NCBI RefSeq assembly: GCF_019890725.1
Contig: NZ_JAINZZ010000051.1
Location: forward strand, 1-56,329
Length of the DNA: 56,329 nt
Reading direction: 5' to 3'
Source of the DNA: Actinacidiphila acidipaludis
Lineage (GTDB): Bacteria > Actinomycetota > Actinomycetes > Streptomycetales > Streptomycetaceae
Within the stretch, counting starts at the first letter, position 1; each line of letters starts with the position of its first letter. Positions 16,501 through 25,940 of the stretch are shown piece after piece. The position numbers and the translations under genes are program-made. A model generated the notes under the pieces. The model was not told the DNA's origin. It did no database searches and was given only the letters and a program-made list of their open reading frames with translations.

Positions 16501-19500
16501 TTGCCGCGAGCATCGGTGGTCTGCGTGAGGTTCCCGTTGGCGTCGTACAGCATGCTCGAGGCGCCCGCGTCGGGATCCTGCTTGTTAGTGATCTGGCCGA
16601 GAATGTTGTAGGTGTTCGTCCAGGTTGAGCCGCCGGCGGTCGTGGAATTCTGGTTGCCGTGGCTGTCGAACCCGTACGTGGTGGCCTGAGTGGTGCCGCC
16701 GCTGGTGTACCAGGTGCCGGTGAAGGTGTCGGTCGGCGTGTGCAGGGTCGGGGCGGCGGTGTACTCGTCGAGTTCTTTGGTGCGGCCCATCGGGTCGGTC
16801 ACGGTGGACTTGGTGACGCCGCCGTCGGGGGGGATGACGGTGGTGCGGTCGCCGTTGTAGACGGTGGTCGTCCGGGTGATCTCGACGTTGTCCTTTTCGG
16901 ACTGGTCGATGATCACTCGGCCGAGGCCGTCGTAGGTGAAGTAGTCCTGGTTGGGAACTTCGTCCTTGAGGTCTGCCGCAGAGGCGATCGTGGTGTTGGG
17001 TCCGGTGGCGGAGTCCCACCACCCGTTGTATGTGGCGCTCTTCCAGCCGCGGGTGTCGTAGAAGGTGTCGGTGACCATGCGCCCGGCCTTCGGAGTGGGC
17101 GTTTGGGTCTGCCGGACCCGAAGCAGCGCGTCATAGATGGTGGTGGATGTGGCGTACCCGGCCGCATCGTTCATCGTGTTGGTGGTCACCGCGGTGACGC
17201 CGCTGTTGGAAACGAGGTAGCTGTAGGTGTAGTTCGCTGGGCTGGTGGTGGCTCGCGAGTTGAGCCAAACCGCGGTTTGCCGGCCCAGTGGGTCGTACTG
17301 GGTGGTGGTCAGAACCGTGTTGGGGTCGGTTCCGGTCAGCGTGAGCCCTCGGGCCGGGTCCAGGGTCGTGGACGCGGTTTGGTTGAGCGGGTTCTTGACT
17401 GCGGTCCCGGTAGTGGATCCCGCGGAATCGGTGTACGCCACGGTGGTCTTGTTGCCCTTGGCGTCGTACGCGTCGGTGGGGCGACCATAGCTGTCGAGGA
17501 CCTGCGTTTTGGAGGTCTGCCATGTGAACGCGCCGCCGGTGTAGCCGGAGGCGATCTGCACCACGGATGGGGTGCCGAGAGTCGGAGCGGAGGTCTGCGG
17601 GAACGTCGGGGCCGAGGGCTGCGGCCAAGTGGCGGCCATGGTCGGGTCGTCGTAGAAGGTGCGACTGGCGGAGACGACTTGAGCTGGGCGGCTCACGCTG
17701 GCGGGGGCCGTCAGGGTGTTGACCGAGCCGGGAACGCTCGAGGTGCTGCCTTCGCTGAAGCCTGCGCAGGCCACAGTGTCGGTTTCGGTCTGGGCGGCCA
17801 GGCCGACGAGGTTCTTGTCGGTGTTTGCTGGCGCGTAGCTTGTCGTGGTGCAGCGGTCATACGCCGCGTTCACGGGGACGCTGTGGGTGTATACGGCGGT
17901 TGCCTGGCCGAAGTTGGCGTCCGTGATGGTGGCGTCGTAGGAGGTGTCGGTTTCGCTGGTTCGCCAGGTGGTGGTTCCGCCGTCGGTGAGTGCCTGGCGT
18001 GTCCAGGTTTCCACCGGCTGCGCACTGTTGGCGGTCAGGGCCGGCAGGCCCGTGCGGGTGCGGGTGGCTGTTGGGTCGGAGACCCAGTACGAGGTGATGG
18101 TGGAGTGGTCTACCGATCCGCCGTTGCCGACGTAGCCCGTGGTCTCCAGTATTCCGCCAGCGAGTTGATCGAGGTCCTCGTGCTTGCCGCCTTGGGAGTC
18201 GGTCAGCATCACGGCGGTGGTGTTGTTGTCGTCCGACATGCCCTGGTAGTAGGTCGTTTCGTTCAGGGTCTGCTTGTCGTTGACGTTGTCGCCGGTGAAG
18301 GTCTTGACGTCCTGGTAGCCGCGGAATTGGCCGTAGGTGCGGTACTTGGGCTTGACGAGTTCGTTGTCATCGAAGTGCCACGCCGCACCGGTGTACTTGT
18401 AGGAGGTGGCCATGGTGGGCGCGCCGCCGGTGGGGTCGGTCTGGGTGACCTTGTCCACTTCGTATTTGTTGAACCAGTCGAGGATCTGCGCCGTGTAGTC
18501 CTTCGGTGTCCAATAGACCGGGTAGCACGACGAGGTGTTCGCTGCCGGGCTGATCGTCACCGGCGCGGTGCACGGGGTGGTCTGTCCGTACTGGACCCCG
18601 ATGACCGAACCGGCTTCTGTGGTGACCGAGGAGACGCGGAAGCGATAGAGCGGCGGCAGGCCGTCGGTGGCGGTGTCCACGCGGTTCTGCAGGTCGACGG
18701 ACGCGAAGGTCACAGGCGGCAGAGCTATCGGTGTGGTGGATCCGCCGCCGCTGGCATCCTGTCCGGTGCGGGTGATGCTCGACAGCCAGGTGGTGGCATT
18801 TCCGTCACCGGTCGTGGGCAGGGTCACGTTCAGCGCCCAGGAGTCGACCGGAAGGTACTTGGCTGCAGAGGCCGACCACTGCTGTGTAGCGATCGTTGTC
18901 AGCATGACGGTGGAGAAGAAGGCCGGGCTGTGCGACGCACACGTCGCACCAGAAGCGCACACCAGGTCGAACGGAACGTCGGGCCAGTTCGCCTTCGTGG
19001 TGGAGTTCAGCGGGTCGCATGTGCCGGTCACGCAGCGGTCAGCGGTGGTGAAGTTGACCTTGTCCGGGATCGTGCCGTAGGCGTTGCCGTCGGTGAATCC
19101 GTAGTCGATGTGGTCCAGGTGTGAGTCCCGCACGTACGGCGAGTTCTTTGCGCCGTTGTCCTGGCCGTAGTAGTTGGTGTCCTGCTTGTAGTAGTAGGAC
19201 ATAGCAGCACCGTTGAGGTCCTTGACGTAGTCAAGGTTCCATCGGTAGGCCATCGTGCACACCGACGAGGTGAAGCCGGCAGAGTTGTAGCACGGGTCGG
19301 TGGAGTGCGCGGAGTACACCGGCATGGAGTCCACGGAGTTGGTCGTGGTCTTGCCCGATGACCAGCCCGGCAGCTCGTTGCGTCCGAACTCGTAGGTGGT
19401 GCCGTCTCGGCTGGTGACCGTCCAGTAGTCGGTGTTGTACGTCCCAGTGCCGTTGCTCTGGTCGGTCAGGTGAGTGACGACCTCACCGTTGTCGTCCTCC

Positions 19501-20714
19501 GGCTTCCATACCTTCTTGCTCGAGTCCCAGATCAGTGACATTGAGCTGCCGTTCAAGGACATTGTGAGCACGGGTCCGTCGTAGCACTCGTCGCTGGTCG
19601 AGACCGGCGAGGCTGTGCCTTCAGGATTGTCGCTACAGGAGGTGAAGCTCTGTTCGATGAACGACTGCGGTGTGGCCCACCCGTCACCGACCCATGAGCC
19701 TTGGGACTGTGTGGCAGCGGTCTGCCCGTCGACCGCTGCCGAGTTGTAGCCGAGGGACAGAGTCGGCGTCAGCTGAGTCGCGGTCGGCGGCACGGTCACG
19801 GGGTAGGAATAGGTGAAGGCGCCCGATGAGCCACCTCCCGTCCAGGAACCGGAGGGGCTCAGGGATGTCGCGGAGTAGGTTCCCGAGGGACCTCCGCCAT
19901 CGCCGCTGGAGGAGGCAGATGTCGTAGCAGCCAGAACAACACCGGCTGAGGACGCAGTGCCAACATTGGCTGGCGCCCCTTGTGAATAGGACGTCTGCGC
20001 AACGCTAGTTGTGTGCGGTGGCGCACCTGGTGTTGTCGTGTGGCTTGCCCCGGTGAGATTGACACGGGCCTGAAGGGTCTTGCGGTTCGGGGTGTTCTTG
20101 GAGGCCAGCGGGGTCTGCACTCGGCATTCCGGCTTCTGCGGAGTGGTCAGCGCGCACGTCGGAAGCTGGACCAGCTCAAGTCGAGAGCCGAAGTTTCCGC
20201 CGTAGGCCTGCGCGAACGCGGAGTAGTCGAGGGTGACGTCGGCTGCGGAATGGCCCGTTCCGTGTGGGGTGACGGTGAACAGCACGCCCGAAACGCCCGC
20301 TTGGCGTGCGGAGGCCGGGTCACTCACCTTCACCGTCGCGGTAGCCGGCCCAGCGTAGTGGCCGGTCTTGGGTGAGACCGCGCGGATGGAGATCGGGGAG
20401 CTCGACGAAGAGGGTTTCGTTCCGCTGGTCAGGGCGACTGTCGTGCTGGTGGCCGGCGGAAAGTGGGTGGCGGTCGCCCGATATGGCTTGACCGCGTCGT
20501 TAGGTGGTTTGACGAAGTGCGACGGCAGGGATGTGACATGCCCGACCGAGGGCGACTGCGGGAGATCAGGTGCGCCAGCATATCGCCGGTGGCCTGACGT
20601 CACGTCAGCCCACGCCGTGCCCGATGCCACCAGCACGGCGCCGACGGCCAACATCGTTACCCAGCGCGACCCGACCCAGAGGCGCGTACGGCGCTTCCCA
20701 CCCCGCCACGACAT
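13590..20714 (-). CDS. secreted RHS-repeat polymorphic toxin with Hint and LHH nuclease C-terminus
   Basis: This 2374-residue protein starts at ATG 20714 (GAAAGG upstream) with a Sec signal (TMLAVGAVLVASGTAWA, cleaved near residue 36). A long N-terminal region with a SpvB-like block (TLSLGYNSAAVDGQTA) is followed by many YD/RHS repeats (YDPLGRQTAVW, YDALNRKLGVYD), which form a shell enclosing the toxin. The RHS core ends at YGYADNNPMTFSDPTG. A Hint protease-like domain (about 2118-2258: GCSFSPETQVLMAHG to HTYYVLAGSTPVLVHN) can self-cleave and release the last 116 residues. That toxin domain contains KPLNLHHMLQTQDGPIAEVT and is a candidate LHH/HNH-type nuclease (Endonuclease VII-like fold). 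The SUKH immunity gene overlaps the stop. The divergent LamG protein may be its partner. Confidence 0.9.
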   Translation of the reverse strand: MSWRGGKRRTRLWVGSRWVTMLAVGAVLVASGTAWADVTSGHRRYAGAPDLPQSPSVGHVTSLPSHFVKPPNDAVKPYRATATHFPPATSTTVALTSGTKPSSSSSPISIRAVSPKTGHYAGPATATVKVSDPASARQAGVSGVLFTVTPHGTGHSAADVTLDYSAFAQAYGGNFGSRLELVQLPTCALTTPQKPECRVQTPLASKNTPNRKTLQARVNLTGASHTTTPGAPPHTTSVAQTSYSQGAPANVGTASSAGVVLAATTSASSSGDGGGPSGTYSATSLSPSGSWTGGGSSGAFTYSYPVTVPPTATQLTPTLSLGYNSAAVDGQTAATQSQGSWVGDGWATPQSFIEQSFTSCSDNPEGTASPVSTSDECYDGPVLTMSLNGSSMSLIWDSSKKVWKPEDDNGEVVTHLTDQSNGTGTYNTDYWTVTSRDGTTYEFGRNELPGWSSGKTTTNSVDSMPVYSAHSTDPCYNSAGFTSSVCTMAYRWNLDYVKDLNGAAMSYYYKQDTNYYGQDNGAKNSPYVRDSHLDHIDYGFTDGNAYGTIPDKVNFTTADRCVTGTCDPLNSTTKANWPDVPFDLVCASGATCASHSPAFFSTVMLTTIATQQWSASAAKYLPVDSWALNVTLPTTGDGNATTWLSSITRTGQDASGGGSTTPIALPPVTFASVDLQNRVDTATDGLPPLYRFRVSSVTTEAGSVIGVQYGQTTPCTAPVTISPAANTSSCYPVYWTPKDYTAQILDWFNKYEVDKVTQTDPTGGAPTMATSYKYTGAAWHFDDNELVKPKYRTYGQFRGYQDVKTFTGDNVNDKQTLNETTYYQGMSDDNNTTAVMLTDSQGGKHEDLDQLAGGILETTGYVGNGGSVDHSTITSYWVSDPTATRTRTGLPALTANSAQPVETWTRQALTDGGTTTWRTSETDTSYDATITDANFGQATAVYTHSVPVNAAYDRCTTTSYAPANTDKNLVGLAAQTETDTVACAGFSEGSTSSVPGSVNTLTAPASVSRPAQVVSASRTFYDDPTMAATWPQPSAPTFPQTSAPTLGTPSVVQIASGYTGGAFTWQTSKTQVLDSYGRPTDAYDAKGNKTTVAYTDSAGSTTGTAVKNPLNQTASTTLDPARGLTLTGTDPNTVLTTTQYDPLGRQTAVWLNSRATTSPANYTYSYLVSNSGVTAVTTNTMNDAAGYATSTTIYDALLRVRQTQTPTPKAGRMVTDTFYDTRGWKSATYNGWWDSATGPNTTIASAADLKDEVPNQDYFTYDGLGRVIIDQSEKDNVEITRTTTVYNGDRTTVIPPDGGVTKSTVTDPMGRTKELDEYTAAPTLHTPTDTFTGTWYTSGGTTQATTYGFDSHGNQNSTTAGGSTWTNTYNILGQITNKQDPDAGASSMLYDANGNLTQTTDARGKTTSYTYDALNRKLGVYDAPSSGQTTANETASWVYDNANNAIPNMRYPIGHATTQTAYNGGAAYVTQARGFNVFGESIGESITIPSSTEGAALGKTYTFSHAYSTNLGLPSTNTSAAAGGLPLETVNLGYQGPLDLPDRISGTNGYDNGTAYDAFGRVQQETLGAVTGNQAWITNTYDDHAGWLKDQLVTRSTATPKTVDEQAYDHDKAGNITRQVSTRLGSATTTETQCYQYDALDRLTQAWTATDSCTADPSTGSSGNVGDNLSPASAYWTKWTIDALGNRTKEIDHSTTGAADTSTDYAYDGNSANQPHTLTSTDSTGGTNGSTAYAYDADGNMTIRTTPGAGTQDITWNDQGRLTSITGGTKGDSHFVYDANGDLLLQKDPGTTTLYLPGEQLALNTATGQVDGTRYYPLPGGGTAVRIGNGAANTSTYSYEIPDQHGTNGLSLDATAQNPTWRQSTPYGAPRGTTTTWADNRGFLNAPTDTSTALTIIGARQYDTTTGRFISLDPLIDTTDPQSLSGYGYADNNPMTFSDPTGTKLACGGQFAESCPTVDNNKDGVPDTNQDTSEKGGTEDTCPSITNSQCPEYAGDSTTTSANTSQLPTVNIPPEWTQPNHGYGLLGLCWFGIDTAFGCVHGKAALNATLDVDLNLLKGLSGYDDFVSCSNGSWKGCSWSVIDGVGYLTAAGKLAGVVRDSRGVALVDALAGCSFSPETQVLMAHGQKKSIDKIKIGDKVEAADPKTGKHKGTRTVTAALINHDYGLIDVTIQSAGDKPATIHTTSNHPFWDDTTHTWTLAGQLKPGDLLNTDANLHARVITVRATPGAANRYNLTVAQLHTYYVLAGSTPVLVHNSSCQYWSLTEYKGQRIYQRDDLVNPDYYSPADKYGRSNLKRMQQGLAPMGPDDKPLNLHHMLQTQDGPIAEVTSSMHFGNYSQLHWKVGTNIPSGIDRDAFNAWKSQYWKNRAAGFGG

Positions 20715-20986
20715 GAACTGACCTTTCGTCACCAAGACGTCACTAGCGGCGCGCAGACCGTGATAGTCCCAGGTCACACGCCACGACCGGAGAAAGCTCC
20801 CACGGAACGCCTCCCTCAACTGAAAAGAGCAGGCAAAGAAAGAGAGCTCATCAGGTGTAAATCCCGACAAGATTCCATGAACACGCGTGTGACGTGGATC
20901 ACGACCGTGAGGGAGTCGCGGCCTCCGCGCTTACCTTGACGGCTGTCCGGGAGACCCCCGGCGATCACGGAAAGGGCTCCCGTTAC

Positions 20987-23900
20987 GTGTCCTCGCATCT
21001 CCATCCCAGACGCCACACCTGGCGCACGCTCAGCGTCAGTTGCACACTGAGCGTTGTCCTCGCGACGAGCTCAGCCGTGCTCGGCACTGCTGCCGCGGCG
21101 GCGCCGGCCCCAGCGGCTGCCTCGACACACGGCACGGCTGCAACCACCCACGGGGTCAGTGCGCAAACTGCCTCCGCGCAGGCGCGGAAGAGCCACAAGG
21201 ACGTGCAAGTCACGGCCGCGACGACTCCTGAGAGCACGTTGACCGCACACCCCAATGGCACGTTCACGGTCAATGAGTCGCTCGCGCCTGTGCGGAAGTT
21301 CGTGGGCGGCGTGTGGAAGTCGCTGGATGCAACGCTTCACCGCAACAGCAACGGAACGATCTCCACTGCGGTCACCAGCAGCGACTTGACGTTGTCCGGC
21401 GGCGGTTCTGGTCCGTTGGCCACCCTGCACGCCGGCGCGGACTCTCTGGCGGTTAGCCTGCCCGCTCACTTGCCGACTCCCTCCCTCTCGGGTGCCACCG
21501 CGACGTACCCCAATGTCTTCGGCGGGGTCGACCTGGCCGTCACCGCGAACACGGACGGGACCTTCTCTGACGTCCTGATCGTCAAGAACGCCAAGGCGGC
21601 TGCCAATCCGGCGCTGAAGAACTTCACCCTGGGCGCACACGGACGAGGCGTAACCATCACCTCCGACCGTGCGGGGAACATCAAGGCCACCGATCGCAGA
21701 GGCCACCCGATCTTCACCGCGACCACCCCGCAGATGTGGGACTCAAAGGGCGCGCAACCCGGCTCTGCGACTGCCTCCAGCGACGCCGTCAAGAACCCCA
21801 TGACCGGGCAGATGGTGGACCGCAAGAGCGGTACGCCCGTCGCCTCGACCGTCCAGGGGCCGGGCAGGGCAGCACACGCCACGCAACTCGCCACCCGCAC
21901 CACGGCCAACACCATCACGCTCACGCCAAAGGCCGCAGCGCTGTCCGGGTCGGACGTCACCTACCCGGTGTTCCTCAGCGGCCCGACATTCGTTTGGCCC
22001 TCCGCTCCCGGCACGCTCCAGGGATGGACCTACACCAGCTCGTACTACTCCGGCGCCAGCTTCTGGAAGACCAACGACCTGCTCCGCGTCGGCTACACCG
22101 ACGATCCCAACAATCCACCGAACTACACCGCGCGCTCATACCTGCAGATCGGCGTTCCTTCGGCGATCTACGGCGCAGAGCACGTTGCCGCGCAACTGAA
22201 CATCACCGAGGTCTGGTCCTGGTCCTGCACCCCCTCGGAGGTCGACCTCGACACCACAAGCGGCGGCGTCTCCTCCTCCACCACCTGGGCCAATCAGCCA
22301 GCCCCGAAAACCTTCGTCGACTCACAGACCGTCGCCTACGGCTGGGGATCCAACTGCGCCAACCACAGCGTCCCCTTCACCCTCGACTCCGTCATGCAGG
22401 CGGCCGCCGACAGCGGCACCACGAAGACTCTGACGTTCGTACTCAAGGCCACGGATACGGCTGAGCAAAAGTATCAAGACGTGTCCTGGAAGAAGTTCGA
22501 CCCCCGCACCACGTCTGTATCGATCACCTACGATCACCTCCCGAACACGCCAACCCACCTCACCACCTCGCCGAGCACCTCCTGCACGGCGGACACCATC
22601 GTCGGTGATGGAAACGTAACCCTCTACGCAGGTGTTTCCGACCCCGACGGAGGCACGGTGGGCTCCCACTTCCAACTCCTGCCTCACGGCGCGTCAAGCC
22701 CCGTGATCGCAGAGTCGAGTGCGAACAATCTCACCAATCAATCCGGCTCCACTTCGGTGTTCATCATCCCGAAAGCGACGCTGGAGCAAGCTGCGGGTGG
22801 CAAGGTCACAGAATTCGACTGGCGCATCCAGGTCAGCGACTTCGGCTTCTGGGGCAACTGGCTGGCGAAACCGTGCCACTTCTCCTTTGACCCCACACGC
22901 CCTGGGCCCCCGAACATCGTCCAACCGGGCGATTCCACCATCGGGCAGTCCTTGTCGGTCACCATCAACCCGCCAACCCCCGTGACCGGCGTCCCGGCGG
23001 TCATCCCCAGCAGCTACGAATACCAGGTCAACGGTGGGGCACCACTCAACGTCAAGGCCGACGCCAACGGCGTTGCCACCGTCACCATCAAGCCCCGCAG
23101 GCAAACAAATGTCCTGAGCGTCAGCAGCCTGTCCGCCGGCGCCAACTACGGTGACAGCGCGAGCATCAACTTCTTCTCAGAAGCCCCTACCACCGTCCAA
23201 TCCGACGGTGATCTCAGCGGCGACAACATCCCCGACCTGCTCACCGTCGGAGGACAGGACAACCTTCCGTCAGGCCTGTGGCTGGCCAACGCCAAAGCTG
23301 ACCCCGGCCAGACGATCGGCAACGGCCACCTCAACTCCAGCGCCCCAGACATCGGCCCCTACGGGTCCGGTATCAACGCCAACGGCCCAACCGGCGCGGG
23401 AACGCCGGCCGACTACGACGGCGCCCTGGCCATCACCGGCCACTTCACCGGGACAGCCCTCCAAGACGTCCTCATTTACTACCCCAGCGGAACACACGCA
23501 AGCGTGCCGGTCATCATCAACGGAAACGGCGACGGGTCCGCACTCGACACACAATACAGCGAAAACGACCACGTCTTGACGAGTGGAAAATTTGCCGATC
23601 CCTACGGCAATAATCCGATGCAACTCGTTAACGCCGGCAACACTTCCCATAGCGGCATCGTCAACTACCCCGACTTGCTCAGCGTCTCAGGAGACACCTC
23701 CGGCTACGGCCTGAACCTCATCCAAGCCCAGACCGGAACCGGATCTTACTCAAATGCCCTGCCTCTTTACGCCGACGCCCGCTTCGACGCACTCAATACC
23801 CCAGACAAAACAGCCGACTGGAACATGTGGACCCTGACGTCCACCCAGTTGTCGACCGGCACTGCGATGTTCCTGTGGAACAAGAGCACCGGACAACTCG

Positions 23901-25606
23901 ACCTCTGGGAAAACCTGGCCGCCACCGACATCGACGTGGTCGGCCAAACCGCCACGCTCACCTACACCGACTATCCCATCTCGAAAAACTTCACCCCAGC
24001 CGCCGGCACAACCATTCAAGCCGCCGACGTCAACAGCGACGGAATCCCCGACCTGAGGGTCATCAACCCCGACGGCAGCGTGACGACAAACCTGTACACG
24101 GATCTCACCGCCACCCCCATTACGCCCACGCAGTACACCGACGCGCTGACCACGCCCAGCCACTCGTGGCCGCTCAACGACGGCACCCAAGACGCGATCA
24201 GCAACGCCGCAGACGTGACTGGAAACCTGGCAGCAACCGGTAGCGGTGGCGCAACCTGGACGACAGGCGACCTGTTCAGCCCCTCCGCGCACTTCGACGG
24301 CACAGGCGTCGTACAAACAACCAGTAGCGCGCTGAACACGACCGGGGATTTTACCATCTCCGCCTGGGTCAAGCCCGAAGCATTCGGCGGACGTATCATC
24401 GGACAAAGTGGAACGCACACTTCTCCGTTCGCCCTGTACAGCGACGCCACCACCAAGTCCTGGCAATTCGAGATGGCACGTTCTGACGCAACTAACCCCA
24501 CCGAGGACGTCGCATCAGCCGTCACCATCCCCGCCCAACTCGGGACCTGGGTACGCCTAACCGCGACCTACCAAGCCGCAACGGGGCGGATGGTGCTCTA
24601 CGTGGACGACGTCGCCGCCGCTCAAGCCACCCACACCACCAAGTGGAATACCACCGGGCCTCTGACCATCGGCGCCTACAAGTACAACGACGCCATCACC
24701 GGGCATTTCGTAGGCAGCATCGCCGATGTCCAGACGTATTCCTCGGCCGCCCTCTCCGCAAAGCAGGTCGCCATCCTCGCCGGGAACCCCGGTCCGACCT
24801 CCTACGAGCACATCAACGACAATCACGACTTCGGCGGTGACGGAACCGCTGACGTCGTTGCACAGTGGGGCAGCGACGGCACCCTTCACTTGTACGACGG
24901 AGCCGCGGAAAGCGATCTCGTTGCTGACAATCAGTTGTGGGACGGCACCTGGGCCAGCATGCGCCTCATGACCAGCGGCAACTTCACCGACAGCAAGGAT
25001 GACAACGCCGACATCGTGGCCATCTGGAACGACGGCACTGCACACCTGTACACCGGCGACGGGAGAGGTCACATCGCTGCTGCAGGGCAGCTGATCGGGG
25101 GCGGCACCTGGCTCAGCGTCTCCCAAATCGCCGCCGCCGATTTCACCGGAGACGGCCACACCGATCTCCTGGCCATCTGGAACGACGGCAGCGTCCACAT
25201 CTACCCCGGCGATGGCAACGGTCACATCGGGAGCGCCGGCCCCAACATCTGGAACGACAATTCCTGGAAGACTATGCGCCTTCTGGGAGCCGGTGACTAT
25301 AACAACGACGGTCATGCCGATCTCCTCGGTGTATGGGGATCTAGCGGAGACCTCTACCTTTACAACGGCGACGGTAACGGCCACCTCACTCAAGGCGTCC
25401 AGATGACCTTCAAGGAAGGCTCGTGGGCTACAGTCAAGGGCATCGTCCCCGGCGACTTTACTGACGACGGACTGACGGACCTCGTCGCAGTCTGGGGGGA
25501 CGGAACCATACACCTCTACACGGGAGATGGAACAGGAACCCTCACTTCCGGTCCCAGCCTGTGGGAAGACGATGGCTCCTGGAAAACCATGGGCCTGATC
25601 TCATAG
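20987..25606 (+). CDS. large secreted DNRLRE/LamG/FG-GAP repeat protein
   Basis: The start at GTG 20987, behind GGAAAGGG, gives 1539 residues with a signal peptide (LSVSCTLSVVLATSSAVLGT, then an Ala/Pro-rich spacer). About residues 60-270 form a conserved N-terminal region (VNESLAPVRKFVGGVWKSLD). A DNRLRE-like segment follows (YLQIGVPSAIYGAEHVAAQL to YQDVSWKKFDP). A LamG/concanavalin-like domain lies near 1055-1250 (SAHFDGTGVVQTTSSALNTT, then FTISAWVKPEAF). Several FG-GAP/VCBS repeats make up the end (GDFTDDGLTDLVAVWGDGTI). It is probably an extracellular adhesion or carbohydrate-binding protein. It is divergent from the RHS toxin (start codons 273 bp apart), a pairing I recall from other streptomycetes, so a role in delivery or surface display is likely but unproven. 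Confidence 0.85.
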   Translation: MSSHLHPRRHTWRTLSVSCTLSVVLATSSAVLGTAAAAAPAPAAASTHGTAATTHGVSAQTASAQARKSHKDVQVTAATTPESTLTAHPNGTFTVNESLAPVRKFVGGVWKSLDATLHRNSNGTISTAVTSSDLTLSGGGSGPLATLHAGADSLAVSLPAHLPTPSLSGATATYPNVFGGVDLAVTANTDGTFSDVLIVKNAKAAANPALKNFTLGAHGRGVTITSDRAGNIKATDRRGHPIFTATTPQMWDSKGAQPGSATASSDAVKNPMTGQMVDRKSGTPVASTVQGPGRAAHATQLATRTTANTITLTPKAAALSGSDVTYPVFLSGPTFVWPSAPGTLQGWTYTSSYYSGASFWKTNDLLRVGYTDDPNNPPNYTARSYLQIGVPSAIYGAEHVAAQLNITEVWSWSCTPSEVDLDTTSGGVSSSTTWANQPAPKTFVDSQTVAYGWGSNCANHSVPFTLDSVMQAAADSGTTKTLTFVLKATDTAEQKYQDVSWKKFDPRTTSVSITYDHLPNTPTHLTTSPSTSCTADTIVGDGNVTLYAGVSDPDGGTVGSHFQLLPHGASSPVIAESSANNLTNQSGSTSVFIIPKATLEQAAGGKVTEFDWRIQVSDFGFWGNWLAKPCHFSFDPTRPGPPNIVQPGDSTIGQSLSVTINPPTPVTGVPAVIPSSYEYQVNGGAPLNVKADANGVATVTIKPRRQTNVLSVSSLSAGANYGDSASINFFSEAPTTVQSDGDLSGDNIPDLLTVGGQDNLPSGLWLANAKADPGQTIGNGHLNSSAPDIGPYGSGINANGPTGAGTPADYDGALAITGHFTGTALQDVLIYYPSGTHASVPVIINGNGDGSALDTQYSENDHVLTSGKFADPYGNNPMQLVNAGNTSHSGIVNYPDLLSVSGDTSGYGLNLIQAQTGTGSYSNALPLYADARFDALNTPDKTADWNMWTLTSTQLSTGTAMFLWNKSTGQLDLWENLAATDIDVVGQTATLTYTDYPISKNFTPAAGTTIQAADVNSDGIPDLRVINPDGSVTTNLYTDLTATPITPTQYTDALTTPSHSWPLNDGTQDAISNAADVTGNLAATGSGGATWTTGDLFSPSAHFDGTGVVQTTSSALNTTGDFTISAWVKPEAFGGRIIGQSGTHTSPFALYSDATTKSWQFEMARSDATNPTEDVASAVTIPAQLGTWVRLTATYQAATGRMVLYVDDVAAAQATHTTKWNTTGPLTIGAYKYNDAITGHFVGSIADVQTYSSAALSAKQVAILAGNPGPTSYEHINDNHDFGGDGTADVVAQWGSDGTLHLYDGAAESDLVADNQLWDGTWASMRLMTSGNFTDSKDDNADIVAIWNDGTAHLYTGDGRGHIAAAGQLIGGGTWLSVSQIAAADFTGDGHTDLLAIWNDGSVHIYPGDGNGHIGSAGPNIWNDNSWKTMRLLGAGDYNNDGHADLLGVWGSSGDLYLYNGDGNGHLTQGVQMTFKEGSWATVKGIVPGDFTDDGLTDLVAVWGDGTIHLYTGDGTGTLTSGPSLWEDDGSWKTMGLIS

Positions 25607-25631
25607 CCCAGTCACCCTCCTGAAGACCGTA

Positions 25632-25668
25632 AAGGGCCCGGGCCAACTGTGATTGGCGCCGGGCCCTT
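25632..25668 (+). terminator. strong GC-rich hairpin after the LamG protein gene
   Basis: AAGGGCCCGG at 25632-25641 pairs perfectly with CCGGGCCCTT at 25659-25668, 26 bases after the stop codon. This is a typical actinobacterial terminator. Confidence 0.85.
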
Positions 25669-25940
25669 CTAGACCTCCCCGCCCTCAGGTGACCCCGCAA
25701 CTCCCACCCCGGAACTCCCATGGGATTCAGCGTGGGCGATGACTGGAGGAGATTGCGTCGGCGACAAGGCCATGCGCGTCACGAAAGGTCGCAGCGCACA
25801 GGTCATGCCTGGGGACTTCACGAACCGACGAGGTCACTGTGGCCCGCACTCCCTGCCTCAGGAATCGGAGCTGGCGCCGACGACGTGCTCAGTCGCATCA
25901 CCAGTCACATCTCATCAGTCCTGACTGATCAGAAGAACCA
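25669..25940. other. intergenic, no gene seen
   Basis: This stretch lies between the terminator and the next rightward gene. Open frames here lack domains and coding bias. It presumably contains the promoter of the gene at 25941. Confidence 0.3.
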
